NCBI RefSeq assembly: GCF_905171765.1
Contig: NC_053392.1
Span: 35,100,956-35,164,955 of the forward strand
Direction of reading: 5' to 3'
Length of the DNA: 64,000 nt
Source: Bufo bufo
Taxonomy: Eukaryota > Chordata > Amphibia > Anura > Bufonidae
This document shows positions 28,690-39,402 of the stretch, piece by piece. A program made the translations under genes and the position numbers. The first letter of the stretch is position 1. Each line of letters starts with the position of its first letter. Under the pieces are notes generated by a model. That model was not told the DNA's origin and made no database searches. It saw only the letters and a list, made by a program, of their open reading frames with translations.

Positions 28690-31600
28690 TAAGTAATATA
28701 ATGTATATTCATTGTGTCTCCACCAGCAGACTAGTGAGTGCAGCTCTGGAGTATAATACAGGATCAGTACAGGATAAGTAATGTATGTAAACAGTGACTC
28801 CACCAGCAGAATAGTGAGTGCAGCTCTGGAGTATAATACAGGATGTAACTCAGGATCAGTACAGGATAAGTAATGTAATGTATACAGTGACTGCACCAGT
28901 AGAATAGTGAGTGCAGCTCTGGAGTATAATACAGGATGTAACTCAGGATCAGTACAGGATAAGTAATGTAATGTATGTACACAGTGACTGCACCAGCAGT
29001 ATAGTGAGTGCAGCTCTGGAGTATAATACAGGATATAACTCAGGATCAGTACAGGATAAGTAATGTAATGTATGTACACAGTGACTGCACCAGCAGAATA
29101 GTGAGTGCGGCTCTGGAGTATAATGCAGGATGTGACTCAGGATCAGTACAGGATAAGTAATGTATGTACACAGTGACTCCACCAGCAGAATAGTGAGTGC
29201 AGCTCTGGAGTATAATACAGAATGTAACTCAGGATCAGTACAGGATAAGTAATGTAATGTATGTACACAGTGACTCCACCAGCAGAATAGTGAGTGCAGC
29301 TCTGGAGTATAATACAGGATGTAACTCAGGATCAGTACAGGATAAGTAATGTATGTACACAGTAACTCCACCAGCAGAATAGTGAGTGCAGCTCTGGAGT
29401 ATAATACAGGATGTAACTCAGGATCAGTACAGGATAAGTAATGTAATGTATGTACACAGTGACTGCACCAGCAGAATAGTGAGTGCAGCTCTGGAGTATA
29501 ATACAGGATGTAACTCAGGATCAGTACAGGATAAGTAATGTATGTACACAGTGACTCCACCAGCAGTATAGTGAGTGCAGCTCTGGAGTATAATACAGGA
29601 TATAACTCAGGATCAGTACAGGATAAGTAATGTAATGTATGTACATAGTGACTGCACCAGCAGAATAGTGAGTGCGGCTCTGGAGTATAATGCAGGATGT
29701 GACTCAGGATCAGTACAGGATAAGTAATGTATGTACACAGTGAATCCACCAGCAGAATAGTGAGTGCAGCTCTGGAGTATAATACAGGATGTAACTCAGG
29801 ATCAGTACAGGATAAGTAATGTATGTACACAGTAACTCCACCAGCAGAATAGTGAGTGCAGCTCTGGAGTATAATACAGGATGTAACTCAGGATCAGTAC
29901 AGGATAAGTAATGTAATGTATGTACACAGTGACTGCACCAGCTGAATAGTGAGTGCAGCTCTGAAGTATAATACAGGATGTAACTCAGGATCAGTACAGG
30001 ATAAGTAATGTAATGTATGTACACAGTGACTCCACCAGCAGAATAGTGAGTGCAGCTCTGGAGTATAATACAGAATGTAACTCAGGATCAGTACAGGATA
30101 AGTAATGTAATGTATGTACACAGTGACTCCACCAGCAGAATAGTGAGTGCAGCTCTGGAGTATAATACAGGATGTAACTCAGGATCAGTACAGGATAAGT
30201 AATGTATGTACACAGTAACTCCAACAGCAGAATAGTGAGTGCAGCTCTGGAGTATAATACAGGATGTAACTCAGGATCAGTACAGGATAAGTAATGTAAT
30301 GTATGTACACAGTGACTGCACCAGCAGAATAGTGAGTGCAGCTCTGGAGTATAATACAGGATGTAACTCAGGATCAGTACAGGATAAGTAATGTAATGTA
30401 TGTACACAGTGACTGCACCAGCAGAATAGTGAGTGCAGCTCTGGATTATAATACAGGATGTAACTCAGGATCAGTACAGGATAAGTAATGTATGTACACA
30501 GTGACTCCACCAGCAGAATAGTGAGTGCAGCTCTGGAGTATAATACAGGATGTAACTCAGGATCAGTACAGGATAAGTAATGTAATGTATGTACACAGTG
30601 ACTCCACCAGCAGTATAGTGAGTGCAGCTCTGGAGTATAATACAGAATGTAACTCAGGATCAGTACAGGATAAGTAATGTAATGTATGTACACAGTGACT
30701 CCACCAGCAGAATAGTGAGTGCAGCTCTGGAGTATAATACAGGATGTAACTCAGGATCAGTACAGGATAAGTAATGTATGTACACAGTAACTCCACCAGC
30801 AGAATAGTGAGTGCAGCTCTGGAGTATAATACAGGATGTAACTCAGGATCAGTACAGGATAAGTAATGTAATGTATGTACACAGTGACTGCACCAGCTGA
30901 ATAGTGAGTGCAGCTCTGAAGTATTATACAGGATGTAACTCAGGATCAGTACAGGATAAGTAATGTAATGTATGTACACAGTGACTCCACCAGCAGAATA
31001 GTGAGTGCAGCTCTGGAGTATAATACAGAATGTAACTCAGGATCAGTACAGGATAAGTAATGTATGTACACAGTAACTCCACCAGCAGAATAGTGAGTGC
31101 AGCTCTGGAGTATAGTACAGGATGTAACTCAGGATCAGTACAGGATAAGTAATGTATGTACACAGTAACTCCACCAGCAGAATAGTGAGTGCAGCTCTGG
31201 AGTATAATACAGGATGTAACTCAGGATCAGTACAGGATAAGTAATGTAATGTATGTACACAGTGACTGCACCAGCTGAATAGTGAGTGCAGCTCTGGAGT
31301 ATAATACAGGATGTAACTCAGGATCAGTACAGGATAAGTAATGTATGTACACAGTGACTCCACCAGCAGTATAGTGAGTGCAGCTCTGGAGTATAATACA
31401 GGATATAACTCAGGATCAGTACAGGATAAGTAATGTATGTACACAGTGACTGCACCAGCAGAATAGTGAGTGCAGCTCTGGAGTATAATACAGGATGTAA
31501 CTCAGGTTCAGTACAGGATAAGTAATGTAATGTATGTACATAGTGACTGCACCAGCAGAATAGTGAGTGCAGCTCTGGAGTATAATACAGGATGTAACTC

Positions 31601-32263
31601 AGGATCAGTACAGGATAAGTAATGTAATGTATGTACACAGTGACTGCACCAGCAGAATAGTGAGTGCAGCTCTGGAGTATAATACAGGATGTAATTCAGG
31701 ATCAGTACAGGATAAGTAATGTATGTACACAGTGACTCCACCAGCAGTATAGTGAGTGCAGCTCTGGAGTATAATACAGGATATAACTCAGGATCAGTAC
31801 AGGATAAGTAATGTATGCACACAGTGACTGCACCAGCAGAATAGTGAGTGCAGCTCTGGAGTATAATACAGGATGTAACTCAGGTTCAGTACAGGATAAG
31901 TAATGTAATGTATGTACATAGTGACTGCACCAGCAGAATAGTGAGTGCGGCTCTGGAGTATAATGCAGGATGTGACTCAGGATCAGTACAGGATAAGTAA
32001 TGTATGTATACAGTGACTCCACCAGCAGAATAGTGAGTGCAGCTCTGGAGTATAATACAGGATGTAACTCAGGATCAGTACAGGATAAGTAATGTAATGT
32101 ATGTACACAGTGACTCCACCAGCAGAATAGTGAGTGCAGCTCTGGAGTATAATACAGAATGTAACTCAGGATCAGTACAGGATAAGTAATGTAATGTATG
32201 TACACAGTGACTCCACCAGCAGAATAGTGAGTGCAGCTCTGAAGTATAATACAGGATGTAACT
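28690..32263 (-). repeat. 92/97-bp satellite array A (about 37 copies)
   Basis: Tandem units containing tgcaccagcagaatagtgag, tgcagctctggagtataata and caggatcagtacaggataag. Units are 97 bp, or 92 bp when one gtaat is lost from taatgtaatgtatgtac. Phase patterns repeat every 286 bp (97+97+92), and a rarer variant pair repeats 955 bp apart. All open frames through it come from the repeat. The first unit is diverged; the last is cut by the DIRS end. The same satellite lies in the opposite orientation at 41163-42955. Confidence 0.97.
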
Positions 32264-32330
32264 GCATGATTTTCCTAGTCTATGACGTAAAGTCATGGTT
32301 TTATTAAAGTCACGGAGGCGAGTATTGCTA
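32264..32330 (+). repeat. DIRS terminal repeat (inverted copy of 32805-32873)
   Basis: Starts gcatgattttcctagtctat and continues through gtcatggttttatt and cacggaggcgagtattgc. The reverse complement is present at 32805-32873 with few mismatches. Confidence 0.88.
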
Positions 32331-32804
32331 TCCCTTTCTTTACTGTCCACCAATAGCAGCAAAGAATACATTTTACAAAATTAAGAAAAACATGCAACCA
32401 TGGTAACAAGGTCCCATCCCTGACAGCCCCATATAATAGGCAGCTCCTCCTCTGGACCTTCCTCTTTCTTTGTGAACCTGACACCAAGGCCGGAACCACG
32501 AACAGAATCCTGAACTGGAACTGTGCCACTGGAGGAAAAAAACGTCTCTGAACCAGTAGAACTGCATCATGAAGCCAACTTTGCCAACTTGGCAGAAGAA
32601 GAACAACGATGCGGTATGTCGAGGTCAGAAGAAACTTCAACCTGAAAGGAGAAAAACAGAGAACATAAATAGTGCGCAGACACCAACTCGCTCGCCAATC
32701 AAAATCATAGAAATGCAGATATAAATGCAGGCATAACAAATAAGACAAATAATTATCTTAAGACAAAATGTCTATTAGCATCAATAAGGGAGGGAAAAAA
32801 TGGG
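32331..32804. other. Spacer between DIRS terminal repeat and internal complementary region
   Basis: About 475 bp with no motif-bearing frame. By position it is the DIRS 3' non-coding region. Confidence 0.55.
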
Positions 32805-32905
32805 TGGGCAATACTCGCCTCCGTGTCTTTAATAAAACCATGACTTTACGTCATAGACTAGGAAAATCATGCAGTTTTACATCGAGACACGGAGGCTCCT
32901 ATTGC
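32805..32905 (-). repeat. Candidate DIRS internal complementary region
   Basis: The first part is the reverse complement of the terminal repeat at 32264-32330. Directly after its gcatg terminus comes agttttacatcgagacacgg and aggctcctattgc, a second end-like sequence. DIRS elements carry such an internal region complementary to both termini, used to join the ends of a circular intermediate. It sits just after the recombinase stop at 32910. Confidence 0.7.
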
Positions 32906-32909
32906 AAGT

Positions 32910-33863
32910 TCAAAGCTGGTCAAAAATAGAGGAAAACACATGAGGAGGAGGACGAAAGTAAAATTCCCTGAACGTCGTGACCCTAGACCAGTCAGCTAAA
33001 CGTAAAATGTCCTCCAAATGCGCCCCCGAGATCGCCAAAGAGGTGGCGGCCACACCTCTCGCCGAATGTGCGGAGAAGATAGAAGTATCCACACCAGCCA
33101 GGGACATAACCCACTTTATCCAACGAGCTAAAGTAGGGCTGGAGACCGGACCGAAAGGATGGCAAATGGAAAGGAAAAGTTTAGAAACCACAGGAGAACG
33201 ATGAGCCCTCGTCCGGGATTCGTACTCCCGTAAACAGGCGACCGGAAAGAGAGTCGGCAAAGACGGGAAACTGGGATAAGAAACCAACTTGATGTTGGTC
33301 TTGGTACGTCGGGAAATTTTGAAGGTAACGCCTTCAGGGGTAAATGACCTGGCGTCATGATCGAGAGCTGGAACGTCATAGACCCTTTTGCAAGAAATAA
33401 GGCAAAGGTGCACCAATAATTTGGCCGACAGCTGTCGCAAAGAGAGCTCCGGATTACTGGGCCATAAAGAAAAGAGGGATAATAACAACGAAACATCCAA
33501 AGTCGTAGTAAATCGAGGCCGGGGAGGGCGAGCCATGTGAGCGCCGCGCAATAAGCGACAAACCGAATGGTGTTGACCCGCCGGAGTGCCCTCAAAACCC
33601 TGATGTGTAGAGGAAATAGCAGACCTAAAGAGGTTAATCGTCCGATAAGCCTTTCCTGCCTCAAATAAGGAAGTGAGGAACTGTAACAGGTGAGTCACAG
33701 GTGCCAAAACGGGATCCAGGTACCGTTCCACGCACCAGCTAGCCCAAGTTCTCCAGGCTGCCCTATAAGATTTTCTGGTGCCGGGAGCCCATGCGTTGTC
33801 CAGGAGGCGTCTAGTTGCATCCGAAATGCCCTCGACCTCTCCGGGTGTCCTGAGATCCGGCAT
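32910..33863 (-). CDS. DIRS tyrosine recombinase, open with complete catalytic set
   Basis: I take the internal methionine at 33863 (MPDLRTPGEVEG) as a working start because upstream residues in this frame are out-of-frame RNase H sequence; the true start may differ. The 317-residue product has an N-terminal SAM-like helical part (WAPGTRKSYRAAWRTWASWC) and a catalytic domain with R160 (ISCKRVYD), H266 and R269 (AHSARG), W292 (ADWSR) and Y302 (FREFYFR). This is the RHRY set of tyrosine recombinases. It would insert the circular DIRS DNA without a target duplication. The frame is unbroken although the reverse transcriptase of the same copy is damaged. Confidence 0.85.
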   Translation of the reverse strand: MPDLRTPGEVEGISDATRRLLDNAWAPGTRKSYRAAWRTWASWCVERYLDPVLAPVTHLLQFLTSLFEAGKAYRTINLFRSAISSTHQGFEGTPAGQHHSVCRLLRGAHMARPPRPRFTTTLDVSLLLSLFSLWPSNPELSLRQLSAKLLVHLCLISCKRVYDVPALDHDARSFTPEGVTFKISRRTKTNIKLVSYPSFPSLPTLFPVACLREYESRTRAHRSPVVSKLFLSICHPFGPVSSPTLARWIKWVMSLAGVDTSIFSAHSARGVAATSLAISGAHLEDILRLADWSRVTTFREFYFRPPPHVFSSIFDQL

Positions 33864-34590
33864 GCTATCAACTGAAGGGATCCGTCCATCAGAAGCGGGT
33901 GGTGAAGCCCCTGAGGGTCGTGGAGAACATCCACGTGACTCGGCAGAAGAAGAGGTACGTCTATGATGAGTTCCAGAAGGGCCGGAAACCAAGCCTGAGT
34001 CCCCCAAAACGGGATCACCACAACCAGGTCGGCCAACTGGCGACGTGTCTGCAGCAGCATGCTCGGGATCATTGCGAAAGGTGGAAACGCATAAAGAAGA
34101 AGATCGGACCAGTCTTGAAGGAAAGCATCCACCACCTCCGCGTCCGGGCGCCAGCTGAAGAAGCAAGGAAGCTGAGTGTTGAGACACCATGCGAAAAGGT
34201 CTATGACAAAAAGACCCCAAACGTGTGATATTGCAGTGAAGATTTCCGTAGCCAGTCTCCAATCGCTGCCGTCCATGAAGTATCGGGAACTCCAATCTGC
34301 ACGACTGTTGTGGAGACCCGGAAGGTATTCCGCCTGAACCATGATATCCCTGGAGAGGCAATAAGACCAAAATTCCTTCGCCAAACGTGCCAGTGTCGCA
34401 GAGCGAGTACCGCCCAAATTGTTGACGTACCGTACAGCCGAGACATTGTCCATACGTAATCTGATGCACGCGTGGGCAATCCCATTGGTGAAGCTCCGAA
34501 TGGCAAAGGAGCCGGCCAGAAGCTTCAAAGCATTGATGTGGAGAAGTGCCTCGTCCTCCGACCAACGGCCGCCTGTAGAGATCCCGCGCA
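33695..34590 (-). pseudogene. DIRS RNase H and methyltransferase-like region
   Basis: In the frame after a 1-nt shift near 34575, the sequence continues ALLHINALKLLAG, LRMDNVSAVRYVNN, LPGLHNSRADWSSR (RNase H acidic positions) and then VIDLFAWCLNTQLPCFFSWR and AFPPFAMIP. The last part corresponds to the region that in described DIRS elements resembles a DNA methyltransferase. The RNase H start (ESDVSLQGWG) is in the reverse transcriptase frame, so the frameshift splits this domain. The 3' part overlaps the recombinase frame, normal for DIRS. Confidence 0.8.
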
Positions 34591-35866
34591 GTGAGCCCCC
34601 CAGCCTTGGAGGCTCACATCCGACTCCACGGTGAATTCGGGCTGGAATCCGAAAATCGCCCTGCCGTTCCACGCCTCCAGGTTGTTGATCCACCAGTGGA
34701 GTTCCTCTCGAGCTTCCGAATCCAGGACCACTGTATCCGCAAACGCAGCACCGGAACGAAGGTGTGCGATCTTCAGTCGCTGAAGTGCGCGGTAATGCAA
34801 TGGAGCTGGGAACACGGCTTGAATTGAGGAAGCCAACAGGCCGATGATTCGGGCTAGATGGCTTATATACAAATGGGGAGCGTATAACGCGTGCCTCAGC
34901 TCCTTGTGTATAGAGCGTAACTTCGTTGTTGGGAGACTGAGTGATTCGGCAATCGAGTCCACGGTGAAGCCCAAAAATTCTATCCTTAGTAACGGGATAA
35001 GACAAGATTTCTTCAGATTGAGGAGGAACCTGAGGCACGAGAGGAGATCCGAAGTCCAACGAAGGTGTTCTAGCAGGGACGCCCGGGATTGATGCATGAG
35101 GAGGAAGTCGTGCAGATATACAATCAGCCGTACGCCCCGACTGCGTAGCCAGGATATGGCGGGACGCCTCAGTTTGGTGAAGCACCAAGGTGCTGATGAT
35201 AGGCCGAACGGAAGGCAGGTGAAACGCCAGCACTCTCCTCTCCATAGGAAACGGAGGAGGTCCCTGTCCCTGGATGGTGGCGATATTGGAACCGTCAAGG
35301 AAGCGTCCTTGAGGTCCAACCTCACCATCCAGTCCCCCGGAAGGAGTAAATCTCGGAGTAGGTGAATCCCTTCCATCTTGAAGTGGCGATAGCGAACCAC
35401 TGCGTTCAGAATCCGAAGATTTATGACAGTGCGCATCTGACCACCCTTCTTCTGCACCAGGAAGATATTGCTGATGACTCCCCAGGGAGCCGGGGGAGCC
35501 TTCTCTATCGCCTGTTTGCGAAAGAGGGACAAAAGTTCTAGGTCTAAGAGCGCAGAATCGGGTCGCGACAGTACAAGAGGAGGGGGAGGGGGGACTAGGT
35601 TTGGGGAATCTATGAGCTCGATGTGGAACCCCCTGACCGTGTTTAAGACCCAGGGGTCTGATCTGATGGCTGACCAGGCATGGAAAAAATGAGTCTGCCC
35701 CCGATGTAAGGATCCGAAAAACTCTCCACTGGGGGAGGACTTACCGTAAGGTCTCCTGGAGTTCCTCTGAATGACCTGGAGCTCCACTGGCCATCTCTGG
35801 CCGGGAAGAAGGGTGATGGATTCTTCTGCTCCTGGAATGGAGGTCTCTGCTGTAGGAGCCACAATC
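34525..35866 (-). pseudogene. DIRS reverse transcriptase, catalytic box altered to YLHD
   Basis: A frame of about 440 residues with clear RT blocks: FLVQKKGGQMRTVINLR, VRLDLKDASLTVPI, TCLPFGLSSAPWCFTKL, then YLHDFLLMHQS at 35107-35118, and FLGFTVDS. The box should be YxDD; the first aspartate is His (CAC in place of GAC). DLKDAS also lacks the usual aromatic residue. It runs into the start of RNase H before a frameshift near 34575. The 5' end is truncated at the junction with the Tc1 fragment. As it stands the enzyme should be inactive. Confidence 0.88.
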
Positions 35867-35984
35867 ACCACATGTGTTAATTCAAAGTTTTGATGCCTTC
35901 AGTGTGAATCTACAATTTTCATAGTCATAAAAATAAAGAAACTCTTTGAATGAGAAGGTGTGTCCAAACTTTTGGTCTGTACTG
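35867..35984. mobile_element. Solo Tc1 end fragment (same family as 62232-63170)
   Basis: 118 bp matching the right end of the Tc1 element at 62232-63170, finishing gaatgagaaggtgtgtccaa ... ggtctgtactg followed by TA. The inner side is cut exactly where the DIRS sequence starts, so one event truncated both. Confidence 0.88.
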
Positions 35985-36354
35985 TATCTACACTATTACA
36001 CCGCTGTTTATGTAAAAACAATCTCCATGAAAAGTGGAAAATGGGGTTCAGGGCTAAACCTTTCCTTTACGGATTCAATCCATTGACATAGTTTTCACCG
36101 ATAACTGGAAGACATTACCCTTAAGCATTAGGACATTAGATGTTAGGTAGAGTAAAGAATGATGATGAAGTTCACTCTCGGATAGTAGTGGAAAACAGAG
36201 CGGCTGCTAATCCCTAAATAAACGATATGTCAGGATTTAATTATCAACACTAAGCACACTCTGTCCACATCGGGGCCGCTGCCAGCGTCATGCTCCACCC
36301 TCAGAGCTGCGCTCCTCTCTGTTGTGGTTTCTCTGTGCCCCGTGTATGTGGAGT

Positions 36355-36476
36355 TCAATGTTTCACAGAGAAGCTTTTTTCCATCATCGTAAATTTGCAG
36401 CAGGTTGGAGAGGACAGTGTCATCAGCCGACGAGCTGTCGTGTCAATTAAGTTTTTATGTGAAACATATAAAAAGT
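36355..36476. other. Candidate conserved non-coding element
   Basis: Non-repetitive, moderately AT-rich sequence including gacgagctgtcgtgtcaatt and aagtttttatgtgaaac. Homeodomain-like caatta sits next to a CpG-containing motif. It looks like a developmental enhancer rather than transposon sequence, but this is an impression without alignment. Confidence 0.25.
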
Positions 36477-36849
36477 GATGTTATTTTTTTAAGTTTCCAT
36501 GTTACAAATAATATTTAAAACATCCTTAATCCGTTATCTTGCACATTTCACACTGACCTCTGAGCCTTACAATAGACCGACACTTCCTGTTCTGTAGAGA
36601 TCACCTCTCAGCAGTCATCTCATCATCATCATCACAGGAAGGATTACAATAAATGCAAAGGGCTCAGCTCCTCCTGCCTCCTCCCTCCCGCAGCACAGAG
36701 CATGCTCACAACACTCTATTAATGGATCACTTTGTGACTTTAGTTTCTTATGTCCACGTGACTGTAGTAAAGCAAATCTCTAAACTGCTGTTCACTGCAA
36801 CATGTACCCATATATGAAACTGTATTATTTAGTTTAATTAGTAATTTTT

Positions 36850-36928
36850 ATGCAAATGAGATATTCAGTGCACCTCAGCATTCCAGTGCTGGCCCCGCCC
36901 ATCGGTGCACTTAAACCTTCATTTGCAT
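36850..36928. repeat. Interleaved palindrome with inverted octamer sites
   Basis: atgcaaatg (36850-36858), 8 bp, agtgcacc (36867-36874), 29 bp, ggtgcact (36904-36911), 8 bp, catttgcat (36920-36928). Two motifs are mirrored with identical spacing. ATGCAAAT is the POU/Oct octamer. It is probably the core of a dispersed repeat. Confidence 0.8.
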
Positions 36929-36997
36929 AAAGGAGAAAAATCTTTTCTCTTGGGAACGCCACAACTGATTTTCACAAGACAGGTGTTCCTTTAATCA

Positions 36998-37052
36998 GCA
37001 GGATCAACCCTGCCAAACAGTATGTCTGCCTGGTTTAATAGGGTTGATCCTC
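36998..37052. repeat. Short inverted repeat (aggatcaaccct / agggttgatcct)
   Basis: Arms at 37000-37011 and 37040-37051 with a 28-bp loop. Probably part of the same dispersed repeat as the palindrome just upstream. Confidence 0.8.
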
Positions 37053-38159
37053 CTCACAGGTAGAGTTTTTGGCATCTTGTGAGCTTTTGAAAAAATAGTG
37101 CCATATACGTAGTGTTTTCCAGCTGCCGTTTAACACAGCATCATTACCAGGGACGTAATGAAGCCCCCCTCCTCAGGCCTGCCTCTGCAGTTCTTCTACA
37201 CATGTGATCTTTCCATCACAGGTTCAAGTCTCCTAGGAAGACTAATAAAAATATTTAAAAAAAGAGATAGTTAAAATTTATGCTTTTTATATGTTTACAA
37301 ATTTTCTTATCTAAAAAAATAATATTTTTAATCCTTGAAAAATGAACATAACTGGTATCCCTACTTCCCTAAAATGGCTGAAATATTAACCCCACATGTG
37401 CTGGACACATTTTTCTTTTATTCTTTACAGCATTCACCAAGCCCAATAACTATTTTTATATTTAAGTTGCTTGGAAATTTTTGGAAGTAACACAACCAAT
37501 TTTCTATTGTCTATAAAATTCTTGATTTTTTTAAATGAATTTTTGTGTTTTTTTTTTTCATTGTAATATTTAGCCCCCTTGGGGGACATGAATATGTGAT
37601 CATGTGAATGCTATTTGCTGTAGTTTACTATTCCAATCGATGAGATTTTTACTGGCTTCTTGTTAAGCCCTGTGGCAGGAAGGGCTTAACAGGCAGTTTG
37701 CTATGGCAGACCTGGGAGCCTTCACGATTCCCCAGGCTGTCACAGTAACTGAGCAGAACCACACAATTTTGTCATGGGTGCCTTCTCCCTCTGTCTAACC
37801 GCTTGAATGCTGCGGGCTCTATTGACTGCAGCATGTGAGGAGTTAAATGACCAGGGTTGGAATCCACTCCAATTCAGATTTTTGCGGGTGCCAGCTGTAT
37901 TATACAGTTGGCAATTTCCACGTATAGCGGTCCGCTATGAGGTCTTGGTTTATGTCTAACCCTCGGCAGCAGTTCTAACAGCTCAGTAATAATATCAATG
38001 GAGCGCAATTACCAGAACTTTGTCTGGGATCCAAAGCGAGGAGAGAAAGTACTGAGTGTGCCCTTTAGGCTGGCATCGGATCAGACACAACAGGATAATT
38101 TGACATGATAAAGTAACCTATTTCCTATCTAGTGAGGTGGGCTTTACACCATCTGGCCG

Positions 38160-38480
38160 AGCCGGCAGCTAGCAGGGCTTAGTGGCTGCCCCAGATGCTG
38201 CCTTGGAACAGCGAGCATTAAATAAAAAGCCATTCATTGCAAACTAATACAATTACTGCAAAAAAAATAATAACAGGCAGCTGGAGCGGCAAGAAAAATG
38301 ACGAAAACACTATCCCGGGAGGGGTTTTATTATCTGCTCTCGCCCTCCAGCCAAAATTCTCCATCTCTCTGGGAACAAAAAGCTTCTGCTTTTATCTGTA
38401 GAGAACAAATGGCGCTCACGCAGCAACATCTACACCTGCCATGTTCATCAATGTCTGGCGCGGTTTTACAAAAATGCTAA
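38160..38480. other. Candidate conserved non-coding element
   Basis: Contains gcattaaataaaaagccatt, gcaaactaatacaattactg and aacaggcagctggagcggc, with dense homeobox-type TAAT/ATTA and E-box (CAGCTG) words and no repeat structure. Suggestive of a developmental enhancer; not verifiable without alignment. Confidence 0.3.
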
Positions 38481-38639
38481 AAGTATTTTTCTTTTTTTTT
38501 TTTTTAATATAAGGGGTGAGGGTAGAGAGCTGATCAGTGATGTGATGACAGCCTTGTAAGGGGCCAATTCTGAACTGCCCTAACCAGATAATACACTGGA
38601 AGTGGCCCCATTCCTGTTGATATCACCTTCATCCAAGTG

Positions 38640-38888
38640 TCGGACTGCTTGCCTAGGGCCCACCAGTAAAAGTAATTCTGGGGGCCCACTGTAAAGCTAC
38701 ATGCATATACTACCTGCCCACACTATCCAGTTTTTATATGGACATAGGCAATGTACTACATAGCCAGTCTTAGCCAGTCTACTGTGCCATGTGCCACTTT
38801 TGAATGGGGTGGGGGACTAGGGGCCCACCATGTTCAGGGGCCCACTGGGGGATTCACTTGTTCCCCTGTGGGCCAGTCCGAGCCTGCC
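38640..38888 (-). repeat. Possible hAT-like element end
   Basis: Ends ctgtgggccagtccgagcctg, whose reverse complement, caggctcggactggcccaca, resembles the hAT-like terminus of the element at 63353. The far end was not found. Confidence 0.4.
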
Positions 38889-38891
38889 TTC

Positions 38892-39402
38892 ACCAGTCCT
38901 ATCGATATCACCTCGACCAGTCTTATCGATATCACCTCGACCAGTCCTATCGATATCACCTCGACCAGTCCTATCGATATCACTTCGACCAGTCTTATCG
39001 ATATCACTTCGACCAGTCTTATCGATATCACTTCGACCAGTCTTATCGATATCACCACGACCAGTCTTATCGATATCACCTCGAGCAGTCCTATCGATAT
39101 CACCTCGAGCAGTCCTATCGATATCACCTCGACCAGTCCTATCGATATCACTTCGACCAGTCTTATCGATATCACTTCGACCAGTCTTATCGATATCACT
39201 TCGACCAGTCTTATCGATATCACCACGACCAGTCTTATCGATATCACTTCGACCAGTCTTATCGATATCACCTCGACCAGTCTTATCGATATCACCCCGA
39301 GCAGTCCTATCGATATCACCCAGACCAGTCCTATCGATATCACCCCGACCAGTCCTATCGATATCACCCCAACCAGTCCTATCGATACCACCACTCGACC
39401 AA
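38892..39402. repeat. 24-bp array with ATCGAT palindrome (21 copies)
   Basis: The unit atcgatatcacctcgaccag plus tcct repeats without any slip: atcgat(a/t)cca begins at 38901 and every 24 bp to 39381. Each unit carries up to two CpGs. The five-unit variant block starting at 38949 recurs at 39117, seven units on. Being a multiple of three, the array is open in several frames on both strands, but this is no evidence for a protein. Confidence 0.97.

Larger units (their letters stand above)
32264..35866 (-). mobile_element. DIRS-type tyrosine-recombinase retrotransposon, 5'-truncated
   Basis: On the minus strand the order is reverse transcriptase, RNase H plus methyltransferase-like region, tyrosine recombinase in overlapping frames, then an inverted-repeat end. 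This order and the absence of an integrase or LTRs define DIRS elements. The gag-like ORF and left end are missing, because at about 35866 the sequence switches to a Tc1 end. The right end begins exactly at the 97-bp satellite at 32264. Confidence 0.92.
35987..38640. other. Non-coding interval, no gene seen
   Basis: About 2.6 kb with no credible exon. It holds an interleaved palindrome (36850-36928), a short inverted repeat (36998-37052), AT-rich stretches around 37240-37560 and two non-repetitive stretches listed separately as possible conserved elements. Confidence 0.5.

Noticed and set aside
28669..32205. Many minus-strand frames of 70-290 codons (ITYPVLILSYILYYTPELHS type) suggesting a membrane protein family
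   Set aside because: They are the 92/97-bp satellite read in successive frames; codon pattern follows the repeat, and the same peptides appear in the inverted array.
34201..34565. N-terminal extension of the DIRS recombinase to 34565
   Set aside because: Residues there are an out-of-frame reading of RNase H; no recombinase similarity before about 33863.
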